The position numbers and the translations under genes were made by a program. From NCBI GenBank assembly GCA_016180645.1, contig JACPAV010000016.1, positions 68,214-132,213 of the forward strand: a stretch of 64,000 nucleotides of DNA. The letters are read 5' to 3'. This DNA is from Nitrospirota bacterium (GTDB lineage: Bacteria > JACPQY01). Numbering within the stretch: the first letter of the stretch is position 1; every line of letters starts with the position of its first letter. The notes below the pieces were generated by a model. The model worked only from the letters and a program-made list of their open reading frames with translations. It did not search any database and had not been told where the DNA came from. This document shows positions 18,969 through 27,760 of this stretch, one piece after another.

Positions 18969-19988
18969 TCAGCCGAATTCCCGCATCCCTTCGATGATCT
19001 TCGGGAGTAGATTTCCCCGGACGGTCTTGGCCGCAACCTTGATGGCATTCTTCACGGCCAACGCCCTCGACCGACCGTGCGCCTTGATCATGAGTCGGTC
19101 GAATCCGATCAGCGGTGCTCCGCCGTACTGTTCCCAGTCGGTGACCTGCTTGAGCTGCCTAATGCCGCTGCGGAGGGCCAGAAGTCCGAATTTCCAGAGG
19201 AACTTTTCTTTGAAGGCGTAGTGGGCCAGCCGCATGGCCGTTTCGCTGACCCCCTCAAGCATTTTGACCACGACATTTCCGTAGAAACCGGCGCAGACCA
19301 CCACATCGGCAGTTCCTTTGGGGATGTCCACCCCTTCCACATTTCCGATGAACTGAATCTGCCTGCCGGTTTTCAGAAGCTGGTGCGCCTCCTTGATCTC
19401 CGGCAGTCCTTTCATCTCCTCCGTCCCGTTCGAGAGCAGCGCCACCTTCGGCCTCGCATTGCGGCTGATGATCGAGGCGTACACGCTTCCCATCACGGCA
19501 AACGACACCAGATCTCTCGGCGCAGCCGTCACGGTGGCTCCTACGTCAAGGATCAAGGAGAAGGGATCCTCCTTCTCGCCGCGACGAATTTCGGTCGGAT
19601 ACACCGCCGCGAGCGCCGCGCGGGTCACGCCCGGGGCACGGTTGAAATGCTTGGCACAGGCCATGATGGCCGCGCCTGTGTTGCCGGCCGTCACCATCAC
19701 CTCGGCGCGCCCTTCCTTCACCACCCTCGCCACCACGTTCATCGAGGCCAGGGGTTTCCGTTCCACCGCCTCCCTGGGTTCCTCATCCATCCCAATGACC
19801 TCGCGAGCGTGCTCCACCTCAATCTGTTTGGGATCGTAGGAAAGGCCGCTCAGGAGGGTCTCGATCCGAGCGCGATCACCGACGAGGAGGATCTTGTTGT
19901 CAGATTCCTGCGAGGCCAGCACGGCCCCGCGGACGATTTCGTCCGGGGCGTGATCCCCTCCCATGGCGTCGACGGCTATGGTCGCCAT
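18969..19988 (-). CDS. plsX: phosphate acyltransferase PlsX
   Basis: 339 residues, typical length. It converts acyl-ACP to acyl-phosphate at the start of phospholipid synthesis. Signature regions: 'IAVDAMGGDHAP' at the N-terminus, 'AGNTGAAIM', 'LLDVGAT'-like LILDVGATV, 'VVCAGFYGNVVVKMLEG' and 'YGGAPLIG' near the end. It lies 6 nt after gatB, on the same strand. Confidence 0.96.
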   Translation of the reverse strand: MATIAVDAMGGDHAPDEIVRGAVLASQESDNKILLVGDRARIETLLSGLSYDPKQIEVEHAREVIGMDEEPREAVERKPLASMNVVARVVKEGRAEVMVTAGNTGAAIMACAKHFNRAPGVTRAALAAVYPTEIRRGEKEDPFSLILDVGATVTAAPRDLVSFAVMGSVYASIISRNARPKVALLSNGTEEMKGLPEIKEAHQLLKTGRQIQFIGNVEGVDIPKGTADVVVCAGFYGNVVVKMLEGVSETAMRLAHYAFKEKFLWKFGLLALRSGIRQLKQVTDWEQYGGAPLIGFDRLMIKAHGRSRALAVKNAIKVAAKTVRGNLLPKIIEGMREFG

Positions 19989-19994
19989 CGTCGA

Positions 19995-21419
19995 TCAGCC
20001 TTCACTGAACTTCCGCGCCACAATTCTCTGAAGTAAAGCCGGATTCGCTTTGCCCTTCGTCTCTTTCATCGCCTGCCCTACAAAAAATTGGAGGAGCTTC
20101 GTTTCGCCGGATCGAACCCGCTCCGCCTCTTTCGGAAACTTCGCCACGACGGCCGCAACCACCGTCTCGATATCGCCTTCGTTCGTGATCTGCTTGAGGC
20201 CCCTTTTCTCGATGATCGTGGGCGCTCTCTGGCCGGATACGACCATCTCCTCCAAAATCTCCTTGCCCATCTTGCCGCTGACTGTACCCGATTCGATGGC
20301 TTTCAGCAGTTCCGAAAGAGAGGCCGGCGTCACAGGCCCACCCACGATCGGACGATTGTGTTTCCGAAGCATGCCGACCAATTCCACGCTCAGCCAGTTG
20401 CTGACCGTTTTGGCCTGGGGATGGACGGCCACTGCTTTCTCAAAAAACTCCACGAGATCGAGATCATCAATGAGCGTCTCGGCATCGGCGGCCGGTAGCC
20501 CCAGCGTCTCGACATATCTTCGAAGTTTTTCCAGGGGCAATTCGGGAATCTGAGATCGTACCTCGCCCAACCATGCCTCCGGAATCCGGATGGGGAGCAA
20601 ATCCGGATCGGGAAAGTACCGGTAGTCGTGAGCCTCCTCCTTGCTCCGCATCGGACGGGTCTCTGCCGCTTCCGCGTCCCAAAGGCGGGTTTCCTGAACA
20701 ATCCGCTCCCCCTGTTCCAAGGCCTTCGCCTGTCTTTGCCGCTCGTACTCCAACGCCAGTTGGACATTGCGGAACGAATTCATATTCTTGATCTCCACCT
20801 TGGTCCCCAGCTTGGAGTCGCCCTCTCGGCGTATGGAGATGTTCGCATCGCAGCGCAGACTTCCCTCCTCCATGTTGCCGTCGCACACACCGGTGTACCG
20901 CAGGATGTTTCTCAGATTCTTGAGGTACTCGGCGGCCTCTTCGGACGACCGCATCTCCGGTTCGCTGACGATTTCGACCAGCGGCACTCCGCACCGGTTG
21001 AAGTCGACGAGACTGGCGTTTCGTTCGTGCACCAATTTGCCGGCATCTTCCTCCATGTGCATCCGCACCAAGCCGACTTTCTTCATGCCTGCTTTCTCAC
21101 GCACATCCACGTGGCCGCCGGTGGCCAGCGGACTCTCATACTGCGAAATCTGGTAAGCCTTCGGCAGATCGGGGTAGAAATAGTTCTTCCGCGCCATGAT
21201 GCTTTCCGGATGGACGCGGCAGCCTGCCGCCGTTGCCGCCTTCATCGCGAGACGCACCGCTTCCCGGTTGATCACCGGAAGCACCCCCGGCATGCCGAGG
21301 CACACGGGACAGACGTTTGAATTCGGAGAATCGCCGAACCGGGTGGAGCAGCCGCAAAAGAGTTTCGTGCGGGTTTTGAGTTGGGCATGAACCTCCAGCC
21401 CGATGACGGTCTCGAACAT
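19995..21419 (-). CDS. gatB: Asp/Glu-tRNA amidotransferase subunit B
   Basis: 474 residues, normal size. It is the tRNA-binding kinase subunit that amidates mischarged Glu-tRNAGln or Asp-tRNAAsn. 'VIGLEVHAQLKT' at the N-terminus, 'CPVCLGMPGVLPV', 'RKNYFYPDLPKAYQISQ', 'MHMEEDAG' and 'DFNRCGVPLVEIV' are diagnostic; the C-terminal YqeY-like domain ends at 20000. It is first in the gatB-plsX-barrel operon, with a strong promoter 6 nt before the ATG. gatA and gatC are not in the window. Confidence 0.97.
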   Translation of the reverse strand: MFETVIGLEVHAQLKTRTKLFCGCSTRFGDSPNSNVCPVCLGMPGVLPVINREAVRLAMKAATAAGCRVHPESIMARKNYFYPDLPKAYQISQYESPLATGGHVDVREKAGMKKVGLVRMHMEEDAGKLVHERNASLVDFNRCGVPLVEIVSEPEMRSSEEAAEYLKNLRNILRYTGVCDGNMEEGSLRCDANISIRREGDSKLGTKVEIKNMNSFRNVQLALEYERQRQAKALEQGERIVQETRLWDAEAAETRPMRSKEEAHDYRYFPDPDLLPIRIPEAWLGEVRSQIPELPLEKLRRYVETLGLPAADAETLIDDLDLVEFFEKAVAVHPQAKTVSNWLSVELVGMLRKHNRPIVGGPVTPASLSELLKAIESGTVSGKMGKEILEEMVVSGQRAPTIIEKRGLKQITNEGDIETVVAAVVAKFPKEAERVRSGETKLLQFFVGQAMKETKGKANPALLQRIVARKFSEG

Positions 21420-21425
21420 ATCCGA

Positions 21426-21454
21426 ACGATATCCGTCGCCTATCGGTGTGTCAA
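21426..21454 (-). promoter_or_regulatory. gatB promoter, leaderless
   Basis: Reading the minus strand: TTGACA (21454-21449), 17-nt spacer, TATCGT (21431-21426), then 6 nt and the ATG at 21419. Any transcript starting at the usual distance would begin at or beside the start codon. Confidence 0.7.
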
Positions 21455-21521
21455 CGATGTAGATTCTTGTTTTTGCGGGGATCGGAGGGCCGAGAGATCA
21501 GCCGGGCGGACGGGGGCGGGG

Positions 21522-21791
21522 CTATGCAGCCTTTTTGGTCTCCAGCTTGGTGATTCTCTCCTCGTGATCCTTGAGCTTTGGGGCCAAGATCTCTATCAGG
21601 TGTTCGATCCGGGAGTTGGTCTGCTCGATGCGGGAGTTGGTCTGCTCGATGCGGGAGCTGAGATCCTCCCGCATGGCGGCCATCTCCCGCCTCACGGACG
21701 AGAGCTCGCTCACAATCTGTTCCAGCAAGACGTGAGTGCGGGCTTCTCCGTTCCCCCGCTGACCGTTGGACTTCCGCCGTTTCACATCCAC
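21522..21791 (-). CDS. small coiled-coil protein
   Basis: 89 residues, highly charged, predicted to be one long coiled coil (about 20-85) with a tandem heptad-like repeat SRIEQTN occurring twice and then SRIEH. No known enzyme domain. The tandem 21-bp DNA repeat (21605-21660) may vary in copy number. It is similar in style to small DUF-type coiled-coil partner proteins; function not recognised. Confidence 0.6.
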   Translation of the reverse strand: MDVKRRKSNGQRGNGEARTHVLLEQIVSELSSVRREMAAMREDLSSRIEQTNSRIEQTNSRIEHLIEILAPKLKDHEERITKLETKKAA

Positions 21792-21872
21792 AGTCTACCT
21801 TCCCTATTGAAGCCATTCAACCTTGCACACACCGAAGACCACTATGCCGGCCCCGCAATGCCGGTGATAAAG

Positions 21873-22862
21873 CTACTTGCGGGGAGCCTTCTTCTGCGAT
21901 CCAGGAGGGGTGGGGAGCTTGCCGCCCGGAGACGGGGATGGCGGCGCGTTTCCGGGATCTTCGAGAATGCGGATCTTGTCGTCGCCCCAGTACATCTTGC
22001 CCTGCCCCGTTTCAGCGGGGTCGCCGGACTCGGACGAGACGAAGACTTTCATGAGGCCGTCCAGTTCCCAGCCGCGGATGTCTTTCAGGAGGTCAATCAC
22101 GAGCGATCTTGGAAACTTCGCTTCCCACCTCCCGCCTCCCTCCTCCCAGTTCACACGGTCCGCCGCAACGGTCCCCTGGAATTTCGTCGTCGTCGCAAGC
22201 AGGCCGGCATTCTGCGGCGCGGAGAGATAGGCAGTAATCCATTTCCCTTCGCTCTTGAAGTTCAGCGTGTCCGGATCCACATCCAACTCCACCTTCACCG
22301 GCTCCTTCTCCGTCGTCTGAATGATGAGCGTGTTCGACCACACCTCGCCGATCCAGATCCTCGACGGATCACCCAGAGGGGGAACAATGTCGGGATTGAT
22401 TGTCTTGTTTCGAAGGAGCCACCTGGCCCGGTAGGTCATGGCAGGAAAAGAGGGAATCGTGGGGCACTCTGCGAGAAACTCGCAGCTGGAATCATAGATG
22501 GGAGCGGTCCCAAAGAACCGATCCACGTTGGGATAGGTTCGGCTAAACGTCTCGCCCTGCTTGACAAGCGGGTACCAAAACGCAGCCTGCCGGGGCTCGG
22601 CAATTTCTCCGCTAAACCTGGAAACAAGTGGACGTCCCAATGAATCATGGAGTTCGAACTTCTTGGATCCTTGCATGTACAATGAATTGTGCGGCGCATA
22701 GACGTTCAGCTCGCGATCCATCCCATTGAACACGGAGAAAGTGAGAGCCCACGGGGCACCCGTTCTGACCACCTGGCCGGGAATTGAAAGCGTTGGTGCA
22801 ACTGCACTTATCTCTCCGACGAGCGCAGAAGCGGCAACGACAAGGACTGCCGATAGGTTCAT
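21873..22862 (-). CDS. secreted protein of unknown function, partner of Cys-rich lipoprotein
   Basis: 329 residues from ATG 22862, which gives a signal peptide ('VLVVAASALVGEISA') and overlaps the upstream stop as ATGA. The mature part has a beta-rich region (about 25-120) like an Ig-type surface domain ('PWALTFSVFNGMDREL') and ends in a Pro/Lys tail (PPSPSPGGKLPTPPGSQKK). No catalytic motif. The 4-nt overlap with the HELIH lipoprotein gene implies coupled translation and a shared role. Confidence 0.7.
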   Translation of the reverse strand: MNLSAVLVVAASALVGEISAVAPTLSIPGQVVRTGAPWALTFSVFNGMDRELNVYAPHNSLYMQGSKKFELHDSLGRPLVSRFSGEIAEPRQAAFWYPLVKQGETFSRTYPNVDRFFGTAPIYDSSCEFLAECPTIPSFPAMTYRARWLLRNKTINPDIVPPLGDPSRIWIGEVWSNTLIIQTTEKEPVKVELDVDPDTLNFKSEGKWITAYLSAPQNAGLLATTTKFQGTVAADRVNWEEGGGRWEAKFPRSLVIDLLKDIRGWELDGLMKVFVSSESGDPAETGQGKMYWGDDKIRILEDPGNAPPSPSPGGKLPTPPGSQKKAPRK

Positions 22863-24901
22863 AGCTCGCACCTTGGAAACTTTGTCGGATCGCACTCGTC
22901 GGGAGGTACCTGGTCCTCCCTGCAAGTGTAGTATGTAGCGCAAGGCCCGGTGGCTTGGGAGGGATCGTTGTTCGGGCACGGATCGAAGCACGCGTTTTGG
23001 CATGTCTCAGCCATCGTCTCGGAACCAATCTCGGTGACTGGCACCTTCGACTTCTGTTCTTCAACGCAGAGATGGATCAGTTCATGCAGCAAGGTGGGTT
23101 CCCAACGGTTTTTGCCCGCCTGCTCCTTGCATACAACGGCCTGATTACCCCCCGACCAGCCGCTGAAACCCGGGCACTCCGGGTCGGAATTATCATGGCA
23201 GGCAATCTTGGCCCCGCCGCTCGACGGATCCCCCGACAATCTCTTGACGCATTCCGCCAGATTTCCGTGGAGGCAATCCTGCCCATTCTTCTGCGGCGGG
23301 TCTGTCTTCCACGTCTTCTGGAGGCACGCCACGCGGTTTTCGCATTGGGACTGATCGGCTTGGCACGGGTTGTCGGCTTCACAGGAGAATGCCCGCCTTG
23401 GGGCCAAGAGGTCGTGCTCCCATTCGGGCCGCTCCGGCGCGAGGGTCGGAGGTCCCAGCTTCAAGTACCCCTGAATACTGCTCAGCCTCGCCTCCGACGC
23501 CACCCTCGTCCATCTCAATCCCGCCATCTCCAAACTCTCCCTCCCCTCCGGCATCCGCTCCACCTCCAATTCAACGGCCACAGGAGGCAACTCCCATTCC
23601 ATCGATCCCCCGGCGTGACAAACATAGGGACTGTCCTCCTTTTGAGGATCAACCACCTCCGCTCCCGGCACGCACACCAGCGCTCCCCCAGTGGTCGGGT
23701 ACACCCCGTTGAGCCTCACCCCTTGCTCCTCCACCGCGGGCGTGAAGGACATCGCCGTCTCCACGTCGATCGGAGGATAGGCCACCACCATCAACGCCGA
23801 AACCGCCTCCGCCGGATCTCTCCAAGGCCCCCTCCCGGAAACCAACCGGGACGGCGCCATCCCCGGACACCCCCCCGGAGGGGCAAAATCGGATGAAGCG
23901 CGAGCCTTCAAAATCACGTCATTGTGATACCACCAGTCATAGCCGGTCCCAACGTCCGGGTGACAGAATCCCCCAAAGGCGTCCCACTGAAGATGCACGG
24001 ACGTCTCCTCAACCGCCCCGGCGTCACAGGCATATTTGATCGCATCCGCGCAGTCGGAAAACGTGTAGTCGGTCCCCGGCATGGCGTTGTCATGGAAGGA
24101 CCACTCCAAGCAGCCCCGTTGCGTCCCATCCGATTCAAGGTCCGCCGTCACGTGAATCACTTCGTCCACCACCCGAGGCTCTCCCGGCACGCAGCCCCCA
24201 CCAACCGGGTCCGGGTACGCGGGCGTGTCCCCGCGGGTATGCACCTCAAACCGATGGTCGCAGTGGAACGACGTCGGCATGAAGGGACCCTCCGCACCTC
24301 CCGGAACCCGCACCGGCGCCTGAGCAGGCTGAGGCTCGGCCGGGACCACCCGAACCACAAGAGGAACCGATCGAACGGAGCAGCCCTCCTTCGTCAGCGC
24401 TCCCAGCGTCACCAGATAGTTCCCCGGTCCAACGGGGACCGCGTGGGCCGTCACCGACCCCTCCACCCCCACCGGCACCGTCTCCACCGGCGGCTGACCG
24501 GCATCCGACTGCCAGAGGGTAAACACCTCCTCCAACTTCTCAATCGGCAGACCCATCACCCGAAGGAAATCCCCCGCACGAACCCTCAATCGAAGAGGAG
24601 AAAGGGAGTAATGCGTGGAAGTGGGACAAGCCGGAACGCCAGCCAACAGTGTGCCGGAGGGATCGATCCCCTTCGTCCCCATGGGATCAAGGGCCGATTC
24701 ACCCACGAGTTGATCCCCTCCGATCCGCTTCGAACCTTCGCCCGGAGGAGAGTCCTTCCCCCCACACCCGGAAGGAGACAGGTGAAACACCGCGCTTAGG
24801 CTCATGGCCATAAGAAGAGTGACACGTGACGCAAGACTCGAAAGACATTTCTCTCTCCGGCGTTCACGTGCAACATTCGACGTTCCATCAGCCCCCGCCA
24901 T
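22859..24901 (-). CDS. Cys-rich lipoprotein with HELIH zinc-peptidase-like motif
   Basis: 680 residues. N-terminal signal with a lipobox-like SPSGC after 'LLMAMSLSAVFHL'. The central part is beta-rich and unrecognised. From about 500 on it is very Cys-rich, and near 605 has 'LLHELIHLCVEE', an HExxH motif with possible downstream ligands, as in zinc metallopeptidases. The family is not recognised, so peptidase activity is only suggested. Its stop overlaps the next gene's ATG. It is likely exported and disulphide-stabilised. Confidence 0.65.
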   Translation of the reverse strand: MAGADGTSNVARERRREKCLSSLASRVTLLMAMSLSAVFHLSPSGCGGKDSPPGEGSKRIGGDQLVGESALDPMGTKGIDPSGTLLAGVPACPTSTHYSLSPLRLRVRAGDFLRVMGLPIEKLEEVFTLWQSDAGQPPVETVPVGVEGSVTAHAVPVGPGNYLVTLGALTKEGCSVRSVPLVVRVVPAEPQPAQAPVRVPGGAEGPFMPTSFHCDHRFEVHTRGDTPAYPDPVGGGCVPGEPRVVDEVIHVTADLESDGTQRGCLEWSFHDNAMPGTDYTFSDCADAIKYACDAGAVEETSVHLQWDAFGGFCHPDVGTGYDWWYHNDVILKARASSDFAPPGGCPGMAPSRLVSGRGPWRDPAEAVSALMVVAYPPIDVETAMSFTPAVEEQGVRLNGVYPTTGGALVCVPGAEVVDPQKEDSPYVCHAGGSMEWELPPVAVELEVERMPEGRESLEMAGLRWTRVASEARLSSIQGYLKLGPPTLAPERPEWEHDLLAPRRAFSCEADNPCQADQSQCENRVACLQKTWKTDPPQKNGQDCLHGNLAECVKRLSGDPSSGGAKIACHDNSDPECPGFSGWSGGNQAVVCKEQAGKNRWEPTLLHELIHLCVEEQKSKVPVTEIGSETMAETCQNACFDPCPNNDPSQATGPCATYYTCREDQVPPDECDPTKFPRCEL

Positions 24902-24954
24902 GCCATGCGATTAACACCCCTCAGGCGCCGGCCGTCCTGGCCAGCGTTTCATGG

Positions 24955-25045
24955 GCGAGTGCCGCACCCCATCGCCGAGGACGGCAGGTGCCACGATAGG
25001 AGACACCGCAGGATGCGGTGCATGTCGCGTGGCCATCCGTGGCCG
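24955..25045. repeat. divergent palindromic repeat related to family E
   Basis: GGCGAGTGCCGCACCCCATC at one end and CGTGGCCATCCGTGGCCGGCAC at the other, with inner GACACCGCAGGATGCGGTG. The layout resembles the inner E element of 11805-11935. The 447-bp gap 24902-25348 holds this, the next repeat, low-complexity repeat and the comM promoter, but no other gene. Confidence 0.55.
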
Positions 25046-25065
25046 GCACACTTTCGTGAATTGTA

Positions 25066-25168
25066 AGTGCGTCTACCAAAATGCGTAGGGGAGGGTCTTC
25101 AGACCCTCCCGACAAGAGGGAGCATCTGAAGATGCTCCCCTACGAATCGGCATTCCGTTAGACGCACT
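25066..25168. repeat. palindromic repeat family C with 10-bp terminal inverted arms
   Basis: Outer arms AGTGCGTCTA / TAGACGCACT are perfect inverted repeats. Inside are two hairpins: GGGAGGGTCTTCAGACCCTCCC-type and GAGCATCTGAAGATGCTC, bounded by GTAGGGG/CCCCTAC. Other copies: 27931-28128, 57904-58014, 63915-63978. Confidence 0.85.
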
Positions 25169-25247
25169 AGGTCGTGAGTCGAAACCCCACACAGGAATGT
25201 AATCATGTGGACATGGGGTCATGTGGTCAAGCAGCCCACTAACGCGC

Positions 25248-25275
25248 TTGACTTGGAAGCGTTGCGGCCTAGAAT
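25248..25275 (+). promoter_or_regulatory. comM promoter
   Basis: TTGACT (25248-25253), 16-nt spacer, TAGAAT (25270-25275). The first ATG downstream (25288) opens a 17-codon frame, out of frame with comM, that stops 7 nt before the comM ATG. Confidence 0.5.
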
Positions 25276-25348
25276 CCAGGCATCGACATGTCCATACGGG
25301 GGATCTCGCCGGGTTTGCCGCCTCACGGCCTTCAGGGGTAGGGACCGC

Positions 25349-26878
25349 ATGCTGGCCAAGGTTCTCTCTGCGTCCGTAGTGGGAATCGATGCCTTTGTCG
25401 TGGAAGTTGAAGTCGATCTCGCCCTGGGACTGCCCAACTTCGCGACGGTCGGTCTCGCCGAAGGGGCCGTTCGCGAAAGCAAGGACCGCGTGAAAGCGGC
25501 CATCAAGAACTCGGGGTACGAGTACCCCAATCGAAAGATCACCGTCAATCTCGCGCCCGCCGATGTGAAGAAGGAAGGCTCGCACTTCGATCTGCCGATC
25601 GCGCTAGGATTGCTCGTGGCGCAGGATGCCATCCAAGGCGATGGTCTTTCCCAATACATGCTCATCGGCGAGCTCTCGCTCGATGGCGCGCTGCGTCGTG
25701 TTCAGGGCTGTCTTCCGATGGCCATCACGGCGGGCGAGAAAGGTTTCAAAGGCGTCATCGTACCGGTGGAGAACGGCCCCGAGGCCGCCGTCGTGAAAGG
25801 CATCGATGTGATCCCCGCGCGGTCCCTCCCTGAAGTCGTCGAGTTTCTCGCCGGGCTGAAGCCGATCCAGCCCCTTCCCCATGGCGCGGCCTCCCTCGCC
25901 GAAGCCCCCACCGACTATTCGGTCGATTTCAACGAGGTCCGCGGACAGCACCACTCCAAGCGAGCCCTCGAAATCGCCGCTGCCGGAGGCCACAACGTCC
26001 TCATGATGGGTCCACCGGGAACGGGGAAGACGATGCTCGCGATGCGCCTGCCCACCATCCTTCCCCAGATGGGATTCGAGGAGGCCTTGGAAACGACGAA
26101 AGTGTACAGCGTGATGGGCCTCCTCCAAAACGGCGAAGCGATCGTCACGCGCCGTCCCTTCCGATCCCCCCACCACACGATTTCTGATGCGGGGCTTGTG
26201 GGCGGCGGTCAAAATCCCAAGCCGGGCGAGGTCTCCCTTGCCCACAACGGCGTGCTCTTTCTGGATGAGCTTCCCGAATTCCGGCGGAATGTGCTTGAAG
26301 TCCTCCGACAGCCGATGGAAGATCATCGCGTGGTTATTTCGCGCGCCACCGCGTCCGTTGCGTATCCTTCGAGGTTCATGCTCGTGGCCGCCTCCAACCC
26401 CTGCCCTTGTGGCTTCCTCCTGGATCCGCACCGGGCGTGCACATGTTCGCCCACCCAGGTGCACAAGTACCGGTCGAAGCTGTCCGGCCCTCTGATGGAT
26501 CGCATCGACCTGCACATCGAAGTCCCTGGGGTGGCCTTCAAGGATCTGAGCGGACTTTCTCCTGGCGAGCCATCGGCCGCCATTCGCGAGCGCGTGGAAA
26601 AGGCGCGTACCGTGCAGAAGGAACGCTTCAAAGGGAAAAGGATCTACTCGAACGCCCAAATGAACAGCCGGATGATCAAGAGGTTCTGCGAAACGGATGC
26701 CGATGCGCAAGGGGTCCTCGAAGCGGCCATGGAAAAGTTCAATCTCTCCGCCCGCGGTTACACCCGCATTCTGAAGGTGGCCCGGACGATTGCGGACCTC
26801 GAGGGCGCCGAACACATCCGGGGAACGCATATCAGCGAAACGCTCCAGTACCGGATGCTGGATCGGTTTCTGAACTGA
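25349..26878 (+). CDS. comM: YifB/ComM-type Mg-chelatase-like AAA+ ATPase
   Basis: 509 residues from ATG 25349, chosen because family members begin MLAKVLSA.. and AGGGGTAGGGA lies just upstream. N-terminal Lon-protease-like fold region (1-190: 'GLPNFATVGL', 'VKAAIKNSGYEYP'), AAA+ module with Walker A GPPGTGKT (about 221), Walker B 'GVLFLDELPEF', 'AASNPCPCG' and C-terminal 'YTRILKVARTIADL'. ComM is a helicase that helps branch migration during natural transformation. The following gene starts 5 nt downstream. Confidence 0.93.
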   Translation: MLAKVLSASVVGIDAFVVEVEVDLALGLPNFATVGLAEGAVRESKDRVKAAIKNSGYEYPNRKITVNLAPADVKKEGSHFDLPIALGLLVAQDAIQGDGLSQYMLIGELSLDGALRRVQGCLPMAITAGEKGFKGVIVPVENGPEAAVVKGIDVIPARSLPEVVEFLAGLKPIQPLPHGAASLAEAPTDYSVDFNEVRGQHHSKRALEIAAAGGHNVLMMGPPGTGKTMLAMRLPTILPQMGFEEALETTKVYSVMGLLQNGEAIVTRRPFRSPHHTISDAGLVGGGQNPKPGEVSLAHNGVLFLDELPEFRRNVLEVLRQPMEDHRVVISRATASVAYPSRFMLVAASNPCPCGFLLDPHRACTCSPTQVHKYRSKLSGPLMDRIDLHIEVPGVAFKDLSGLSPGEPSAAIRERVEKARTVQKERFKGKRIYSNAQMNSRMIKRFCETDADAQGVLEAAMEKFNLSARGYTRILKVARTIADLEGAEHIRGTHISETLQYRMLDRFLN

Positions 26879-26883
26879 TTCCC

Positions 26884-27576
26884 ATGGAAGCACCCCCCCC
26901 GCACCTGCGCCCCGCTGCAATCGTAAGCGGCTTACTCTGGCGACCATTCCAAACTCTGGGAAAACTCAAGGCTCAGGACTACGTGTCCACCCCCGTCGCC
27001 TGGCTCCTCCTGGTCGGTTGGAGCGCCGTGGAGGTCCTCACGTGGATGTGGGCCGGCCTGCGCCACGACGGCAATTCACTCAAGGTTCTTTGGATTGGAG
27101 AGTTCATCTCTCCGCATGAGCATCTACGACTTTCAGCCGGAGCGGAGTTCCTTCTGCTGCTTGTCTTCAAGGTCTGCTGCGATCTTGCGCTCATCCTGAT
27201 CTCGCACCGGCTCGCCGTCCACCGGCTGAACGCGAAGGAGGGGGGCCTGGGGAGGTGGTTCAGGTGTTACTGCGTCCTGATGGGCGTACTCGACATCTAC
27301 TTCGTCTTCACCGCGCTCATCGCGCTGCTGCCCGGCGACGCGCAGACGGCGATGTCGGCTTCGCACGCCGCCCTCGCCATGTGTCTCGCCTGGAACATCG
27401 CGGTCTTCACGCGGGCGTATGGACAGGTGTATGGACTGTCGGACGATCGGGCCTTCAGAGGATTTTTCCTTGGGATCATCGTGATCCCGGCGAGCCTACT
27501 CCTGATTTTCGCCGCCTCGGGCGTGATCGCGTCGCTCGACCGCGCCTTCTGGCATCTGCTCACGCCGCCGGATTAG
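26884..27576 (+). CDS. Yip1-like multi-pass membrane protein
   Basis: 230 residues with about five hydrophobic helices (roughly 35-55, 88-110, 130-155, 160-180, 195-220). N-terminal 'LLWRPFQTLGKLKAQDYVSTPVAW' resembles Yip1-family membrane proteins. No enzyme motif. Its TAG stop lies inside the left inverted repeat of a MITE-like element, so the insertion may have set the C-terminus (PPD-stop). Probably cotranscribed with comM. Confidence 0.6.
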   Translation: MEAPPPHLRPAAIVSGLLWRPFQTLGKLKAQDYVSTPVAWLLLVGWSAVEVLTWMWAGLRHDGNSLKVLWIGEFISPHEHLRLSAGAEFLLLLVFKVCCDLALILISHRLAVHRLNAKEGGLGRWFRCYCVLMGVLDIYFVFTALIALLPGDAQTAMSASHAALAMCLAWNIAVFTRAYGQVYGLSDDRAFRGFFLGIIVIPASLLLIFAASGVIASLDRAFWHLLTPPD

Positions 27577-27756
27577 AGCCTATCCCAAAACCCGGCGGAA
27601 GCGGAGCGGGTTTCGCGGAGCCTAAAGGCTCCGCTACAGGCGAAAAACAGCTTCTCCGTAGCGGGCCCTCGCTGCCGCCCGGCTCCGAACTCGTTCGGGG
27701 CCGCGGCCGCACTCGAAGACGTGTCAGGGTCCGCGATACGTTTTGGGACAGGCTCT
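27575..27756. mobile_element. MITE-like element 1 (182 bp, 17-bp inverted repeats)
   Basis: Ends are AGAGCCTATCCCAAAAC (27575-27591) and GTTTTGGGACAGGCTCT (27740-27756), inverted with one mismatch. The interior codes nothing. Ends of this type are common in insertion sequences of the IS5/IS1182 kind (recalled knowledge), so it could be mobilised in trans. It begins at the stop codon of the upstream gene. Confidence 0.75.
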
Positions 27757-27760
27757 GAGC

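Noticed and set aside
25604-26947. 447-codon minus-strand frame opposite comM
   Set aside because: Antisense shadow of a well-recognised AAA+ gene.
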